From Patescibacteria group bacterium (lineage in GTDB: Bacteria > Patescibacteriota > Minisyncoccia > JAHCSD01): a stretch of 7,605 nt of DNA. Position 1 is the first letter of the stretch; each line of letters begins with the position of its first letter. Both the position numbers and the translations under genes were made by a program. The notes beneath the pieces were generated by a model, which was given only the letters and a program-made list of their open reading frames with translations, ran no database searches and was not told where the DNA came from. The DNA lies in NCBI GenBank assembly GCA_018609185.1, contig JAHCSD010000029.1, positions 1 through 7,605 of the forward strand, given 5' to 3'. Shown piece after piece: positions 5,318 through 7,605 of the stretch.

Positions 5318-5463
5318 GCCACTTTTGTCCGTGAGGTGCACGAACGGTTACAAAATTGAGCACCCCGTTAGATAGAGCTCGCAAGCTCGCTCATCTAACG
5401 GGGTAAGGTTTTGTTACCAATCAGCCTTCGCCTACGGGCTTGGCTTCTTGGACAAAGCCCTTA
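5318..5463 (-). repeat. Spacer module copy B (L5/S14 junction)
   Basis: The TAAGGGCTTTGTCC box (5463-5450) lies inside the 3' end of rplE, out of frame, so rplE reads on to 5432. A CCAAGCC/GGCT..TTGG hairpin, GGTAACAAAACC, the 43-base palindrome (5362-5404), GTGCTCAATTTTGTAACC and a hairpin ending five bases before the rpsN ATG follow. The ACAAAA at 5350-5355 (plus strand) can pair with TTTTGT at either 5409-5414 or 5323-5328. Confidence 0.8.
5362..5404. repeat. 43-bp palindrome, orientation 1
   Basis: Arms ACCCCGTTAGAT and ATCTAACGGGGT (12 bases each) are perfect inverted repeats around a 19-base centre that can itself fold (GAGCT/AGCTC). The whole 43 bases are the exact reverse complement of 6034-6076. 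Confidence 0.9.
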
Positions 5464-5989
5464 AAGGAAAACCCATGAGGCGGAACAGCTCATCCGCCTC
5501 TTTTTTCTCTTTGGCGCTAGTTACCACGGTAACCTCAAAGCTTAAAATGTGTTTAATATCTTCCTGAATCATCTCCGGAAAAATAATGTGTTCCCGTATG
5601 CCAATAGTCAGATTCCCAAATGAATCGACGGATTTCGGATCAAGCCCTCGAAAATCCCGCGAACGGGGAAGGGCGATCTTAATGAGTCGTTCCAGGAAAT
5701 CATACATGCGTTTTCCACGAAGCGTCGCACAAAAACCTATGTGGAGACCCTCTCGTGTCTTAAACGCCGCAATGGCCTTCCTTGCACGAGTGGGAATGGG
5801 TTTTTGGCCCGTGATTGCCGTTATATATTTTTCGATCGTCTCGACCATGTCTTTATTGTCCGTATGCTTGCCTATCCCTATATTTACGACAACTTTTTCA
5901 ATTTTGGGAACCGCAAGATTATTCGTATAGCCAAATACTTCCTTCATTTTCGGAATTACTTCTTTTTTATATTGTTCTTGCAAGTTCAT
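5432..5989 (-). CDS. rplE: Ribosomal protein uL5, with repeat-derived C-terminal tail
   Basis: uL5 sits in the 50S central protuberance and binds 5S rRNA. The 185-residue product opens MNLQEQYKKEVIPKM. It carries PKIEKVVVNIGIG (28-40), the RNA-binding ITGQKPIPTRARKAIA (59-74), RGKRMYDFLERL (91-102) and SRDFRGLDPKSVD (110-122), all family-typical. Native L5 proteins end shortly after the GFP motif (173-175). Here residues 176-185 are encoded by the start of spacer module B, whose TAA is out of frame, so the tail ends at a TAG inside the module. The ATG at 5987-5989 has no SD and lies two bases after a hairpin of module A. L24 precedes it and S14 follows, as expected for spc. Confidence 0.96.
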   Translation of the reverse strand: MNLQEQYKKEVIPKMKEVFGYTNNLAVPKIEKVVVNIGIGKHTDNKDMVETIEKYITAITGQKPIPTRARKAIAAFKTREGLHIGFCATLRGKRMYDFLERLIKIALPRSRDFRGLDPKSVDSFGNLTIGIREHIIFPEMIQEDIKHILSFEVTVVTSAKEKKEADELFRLMGFPLRALSKKPSP

Positions 5990-6132
5990 GCCGATTTTGC
6001 CCGCGAGTCACGCGAGTGGTTAGAAAATCGAGCACCCCGTTAGATGAGCGAGCTTGCGAGCTCTATCTAACGGGGTAAGGTTTTCTTCCTAAATTTTCTT
6101 CGCTTCGCTCGAAAATTTAGAGAAAGCCCTTA
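5990..6132 (-). repeat. Spacer module copy A (L24/L5 junction)
   Basis: In mRNA sense: TAAGGGCTTTCTC (the TAA is the rplX stop), then a perfect 10-bp hairpin (6089-6098/6111-6120), GAAAACCTTA, the 43-base palindrome in reverse orientation to copy B, and GTGCTCGATTTTCTAACC. A final hairpin closed by CGATTTT/AAAATCG ends two bases before the rplE ATG. It is more diverged than B and C. The change CAAAA/TTTTG (B) to GAAAA/TTTTC (A) keeps the outer stem paired. Confidence 0.8.
6034..6076. repeat. 43-bp palindrome, orientation 2
   Basis: It has the same 12-base arms as 5362-5404, and the 19-base centre is exactly inverted. Flanking sequences on both sides keep the same orientation as at the other copy, so only the palindrome is turned round. 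Confidence 0.9.
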
Positions 6133-6438
6133 CTCAAACTCCCCCTTACACTTCATACACCTCCTATACCTCTTCTCACCTTTACGCGTGTACCCCACTC
6201 GTGTAGGCTTCCCACATTTCGGGCATATCAGCTTTACAGTAGACATGGGGAACGGAGCCGCAATTTCGATACGTTCTCCTTTTTGCCCCGCCTTTTTGGG
6301 TCTTTGGTGTTTCTTTTTTATATTAACCCCCTCAACAATAATCCGGTTTTCACGCGGAAACGCCTTAATAACCTTACTCTTTTTGGTACGGTCTTTTCCG
6401 GATAGTATTAACACTTGATCACCTGTTTTAATCTTCAA
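6130..6438 (-). CDS. rplX: Ribosomal protein uL24
   Basis: uL24 starts 50S assembly by binding the 5' part of 23S rRNA. The 102 residues begin MKIKTGDQVLILSGKDRTKKSKV, a KOW motif, followed by NRIIVEGVN (31-39) and the basic IKKKHQRPKK. The C-terminal part has CPKC (72-75) and CMKC (94-97), a zinc-knuckle pair found in many bacterial L24 proteins. The start codon is TTG at 6436-6438, chosen because it gives the exact family N-terminus; no ATG is available. The TTG lies two bases beyond a long period-7 hairpin and has no SD. The TAA at 6130-6132 is also the first codon of module A. Confidence 0.96.
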   Translation of the reverse strand: MKIKTGDQVLILSGKDRTKKSKVIKAFPRENRIIVEGVNIKKKHQRPKKAGQKGERIEIAAPFPMSTVKLICPKCGKPTRVGYTRKGEKRYRRCMKCKGEFE

Positions 6439-6508
<70 letters not shown>

Positions 6509-6510
<2 letters not shown>

Positions 6511-6874
6511 AAAGCACCTCGGGGGCAAGCGTGATGATTTTATTAAACCCCTTCTCGCGAAGCTCACGTGGAATGGGCCCAAAAATCCTCCCTCCCTTTG
6601 GGTTCTTACCATCAAGAATTACCGCTGCGTTTTCACTAAAACGAATGTAAGAACCGTCCTTCCTTCGATAGGGCTTTCTTTGTCTTACGATAACCGCCCT
6701 CACAACATCTTTCTTCTTTACCGCTTTTCTCGGCTCTGCTTCTTTCACGGAAGCGGTAATAATATCTCCTAATTCGGCATATCGCCTACGGCTTCCGCCC
6801 AGGACCTTGATGCATTTAATCATCTTTGCACCACTATTATCGGCTACCTTAAGTTTTGTTTCTACCTGAATCAT
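6509..6874 (-). CDS. rplN: Ribosomal protein uL14
   Basis: uL14 binds 23S rRNA at the subunit interface. The 121 residues starting [17 protein letters not shown] match the family N-terminus and length (about 122). [18 protein letters not shown] (20-37), [17 protein letters not shown] (61-77) and [15 protein letters not shown] (91-105) are the conserved blocks. I chose the ATG at 6872-6874, which overlaps the rpsQ TGA (ATGA), over an ATG five codons upstream that lies inside rpsQ. The overlap implies translational coupling. A TAA follows EVL, immediately before the heptad hairpin. Confidence 0.97.
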
Positions 6875-7125
6875 GAAATTACAACCCATCTCTTACTCCT
6901 TGATAACGGCCTCGACTCTTCTATCACCACTTTGTCCCCCATTTTGTGTTCGTCGCTTTCGTCATGAGCCTTATATTTCTTGGTAACCCTAAAGCGCTTC
7001 TTGTACTTGGGGTGTTCTTTTATGCGCGTAACTGCAACCACAACCGTTTTTTGCATACGGTCTGAAACCACAATACCCTCCATGTGGCGTCTGATCTTTT
7101 TAGATTGGCCAGTTGTTTTCTCCAT
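6871..7125 (-). CDS. rpsQ: Ribosomal protein uS17
   Basis: uS17 is an early 30S assembly protein that binds 16S rRNA near helices 7 and 11. The 84 residues contain [17 protein letters not shown] (16-32), the KKYKAHDE block (49-56), [14 protein letters not shown] (62-75) and KRW near the C-terminus, all typical. The TGA overlaps the rplN ATG by four bases. The ATG at 7123-7125 follows a 117-base spacer holding two hairpins, with no SD (the bases before it are GAGTTTT). This spacing is larger than the usual rpmC-rpsQ gap. Confidence 0.96.
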   Translation of the reverse strand: MEKTTGQSKKIRRHMEGIVVSDRMQKTVVVAVTRIKEHPKYKKRFRVTKKYKAHDESDEHKMGDKVVIEESRPLSRSKRWVVIS

Positions 7126-7151
7126 AAAACTCAGGTATTAAACAGAATCTA

Positions 7152-7174
7152 AATTTCCAAACTGTCTGGAAATT
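7152..7174. repeat. Small hairpin in the rpmC-rpsQ spacer
   Basis: AATTTCCA (7152-7159) and TGGAAATT (7167-7174) form a perfect 8-bp stem with a 7-base loop. It overlaps one of two direct GAAATTGAAAA copies (7169-7179 and 7232-7242) that flank the second hairpin of this spacer. Confidence 0.65.
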
Positions 7175-7186
7175 GAAAATTGAGAA

Positions 7187-7219
7187 TCCCGTAGAGGTGA
7201 CCCGAGGTCCCCCACGGGA
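7187..7219. repeat. GC-rich hairpin in the rpmC-rpsQ spacer
   Basis: TCCCGT (7187-7192) pairs with ACGGGA (7214-7219), and the stem can extend inward with CCTC/GGGG. The 12 bases TCCCGTAGAGGT at 7187-7198 are identical to 613-624 in the outer arm of palindromic element I, so this may be a relic or partial copy. No T run follows on either strand, so it is not a clear terminator. Confidence 0.6.
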
Positions 7220-7242
7220 CTTTTCGGGTTAGAAATTGAAAA

Positions 7243-7449
7243 CTACGACTTATGTTTATTGTCTTCCTCCCGTTCTCTTAACAGTGTCAGTATTCGAGCA
7301 ATGTCTCGTTTATATTCTTTAAAACTGCTTACATTCTTTACTTTTCCCGATTCCAAATTAAAACGCCCTTCGAATAATTTTTTTTGAGTATCCGCATAAA
7401 GTTTTTTAAGCTCTGAATCTGATTTCTGTTTTAATTCCTTTGCTTTCAT
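7243..7449 (-). CDS. rpmC: Ribosomal protein uL29
   Basis: uL29 is a small helical-hairpin protein at the polypeptide exit tunnel, near where trigger factor and SRP dock. The 68 residues fit the family (60-75). [20 protein letters not shown] opens the first helix, [15 protein letters not shown] (25-39) is the characteristic turn, and the second helix has the [14 protein letters not shown] pattern (48-61). The ATG overlaps the rplP TGA (ATGA), as expected for a coupled pair. The C-terminus (EEDNKHKS) is charged and probably disordered. Confidence 0.95.
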   Translation of the reverse strand: MKAKELKQKSDSELKKLYADTQKKLFEGRFNLESGKVKNVSSFKEYKRDIARILTLLREREEDNKHKS

Positions 7450-7605
7450 GGGCGTTTAATGAATTTGGTTGGCACGGGCAGCTTGTGGCCGGCCTTGCGC
7501 ATTGCCTCTTTTGCCACCTCTTCCGGAATTCCGTCAATTTCAAAAAGAATGGTTCCTGGTTTTACGAGGGCCACGTAATGGTCAACGGCGCCCTTGCCGC
7601 CTCCC
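7446..7605 (-). CDS. rplP: Ribosomal protein uL16, C-terminal part, 5' end outside window
   Basis: uL16 lies near the A site and the central protuberance of the 50S subunit. Only the last 52 residues are present. They begin [20 protein letters not shown], matching the MGKGKG..(Y/W)VA.VKPG block, and continue [18 protein letters not shown]. The end [13 protein letters not shown] is the family C-terminus. The TGA at 7446-7448 overlaps the rpmC ATG. The position before rpmC is canonical for the S10 operon (rpsC-rplP-rpmC-rpsQ). Confidence 0.96.
   Translation of the reverse strand, partial: GGGKGAVDHYVALVKPGTILFEIDGIPEEVAKEAMRKAGHKLPVPTKFIKRP

Noticed and set aside
6875..6889. Upstream ATG for rplN (five extra residues, MGCNF)
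   Set aside because: Family N-terminus and length, and the ATGA overlap with rpsQ, support the start at 6874.

Overview
The window looks like part of a small-genome bacterium, most likely a member of the Candidate Phyla Radiation (Patescibacteria, perhaps Parcubacteria). The lineage is an inference. It rests on a compact ribosomal protein operon, a 61-residue zinc-type S14, few Shine-Dalgarno (SD) sequences, a non-ATG start, and many palindromic and short tandem repeats. TGA closes ktrA, rpsQ and rplP, so standard code 11 applies.

Layout. Nearly everything is on the minus strand. On the right (4658-7605) is a run of ribosomal protein genes in S10/spc order: rplP (partial), rpmC, rpsQ, rplN, rplX, rplE, rpsN, rpsH. 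The series stops after rpsH; rplF and later spc genes are not here. In the middle, one small plus-strand gene (4117-4305, a 62-residue zinc-ribbon-like protein) has its own consensus promoter, a long leader, a strong ribosome binding site and an intrinsic terminator. To its left, divergently transcribed, is a likely mltG-ktrB-ktrA operon (murein endolytic transglycosylase plus a Ktr/Trk potassium uptake system). At the left edge is rplJ (L10, partial), with a recognisable L10 leader RNA and a TTGACG-17-TAATAT promoter.

The most unusual content is between the genes. (1) Two related elements with terminal inverted repeats TTGAAAAG/CTTTTCAA lie just 3' of ktrA and of rpsH. They fold into multi-helix structures, and one helix shows paired compensatory changes between the copies. 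(2) A repeated leader-like module occurs three times in a row, at the L24/L5, L5/S14 and S14/S8 junctions. Each copy ends in a hairpin directly before the start codon. Two copies carry the same 43-bp palindrome in exactly opposite orientation. (3) Three tandem tracts have a period of exactly 7 bases: two are in-frame within mltG, and one forms the whole rplN-rplX spacer as a long hairpin.

How the genes work together. The ribosomal genes build the 30S and 50S subunits. KtrB and KtrA form a nucleotide-gated K+ channel complex, and MltG cleaves nascent glycan strands. The structured spacers in the spc cluster fall at the junctions that S8 controls autogenously in E. coli. They are therefore candidates for a different regulatory or processing system, or for a mobile palindrome family that has colonised this operon.
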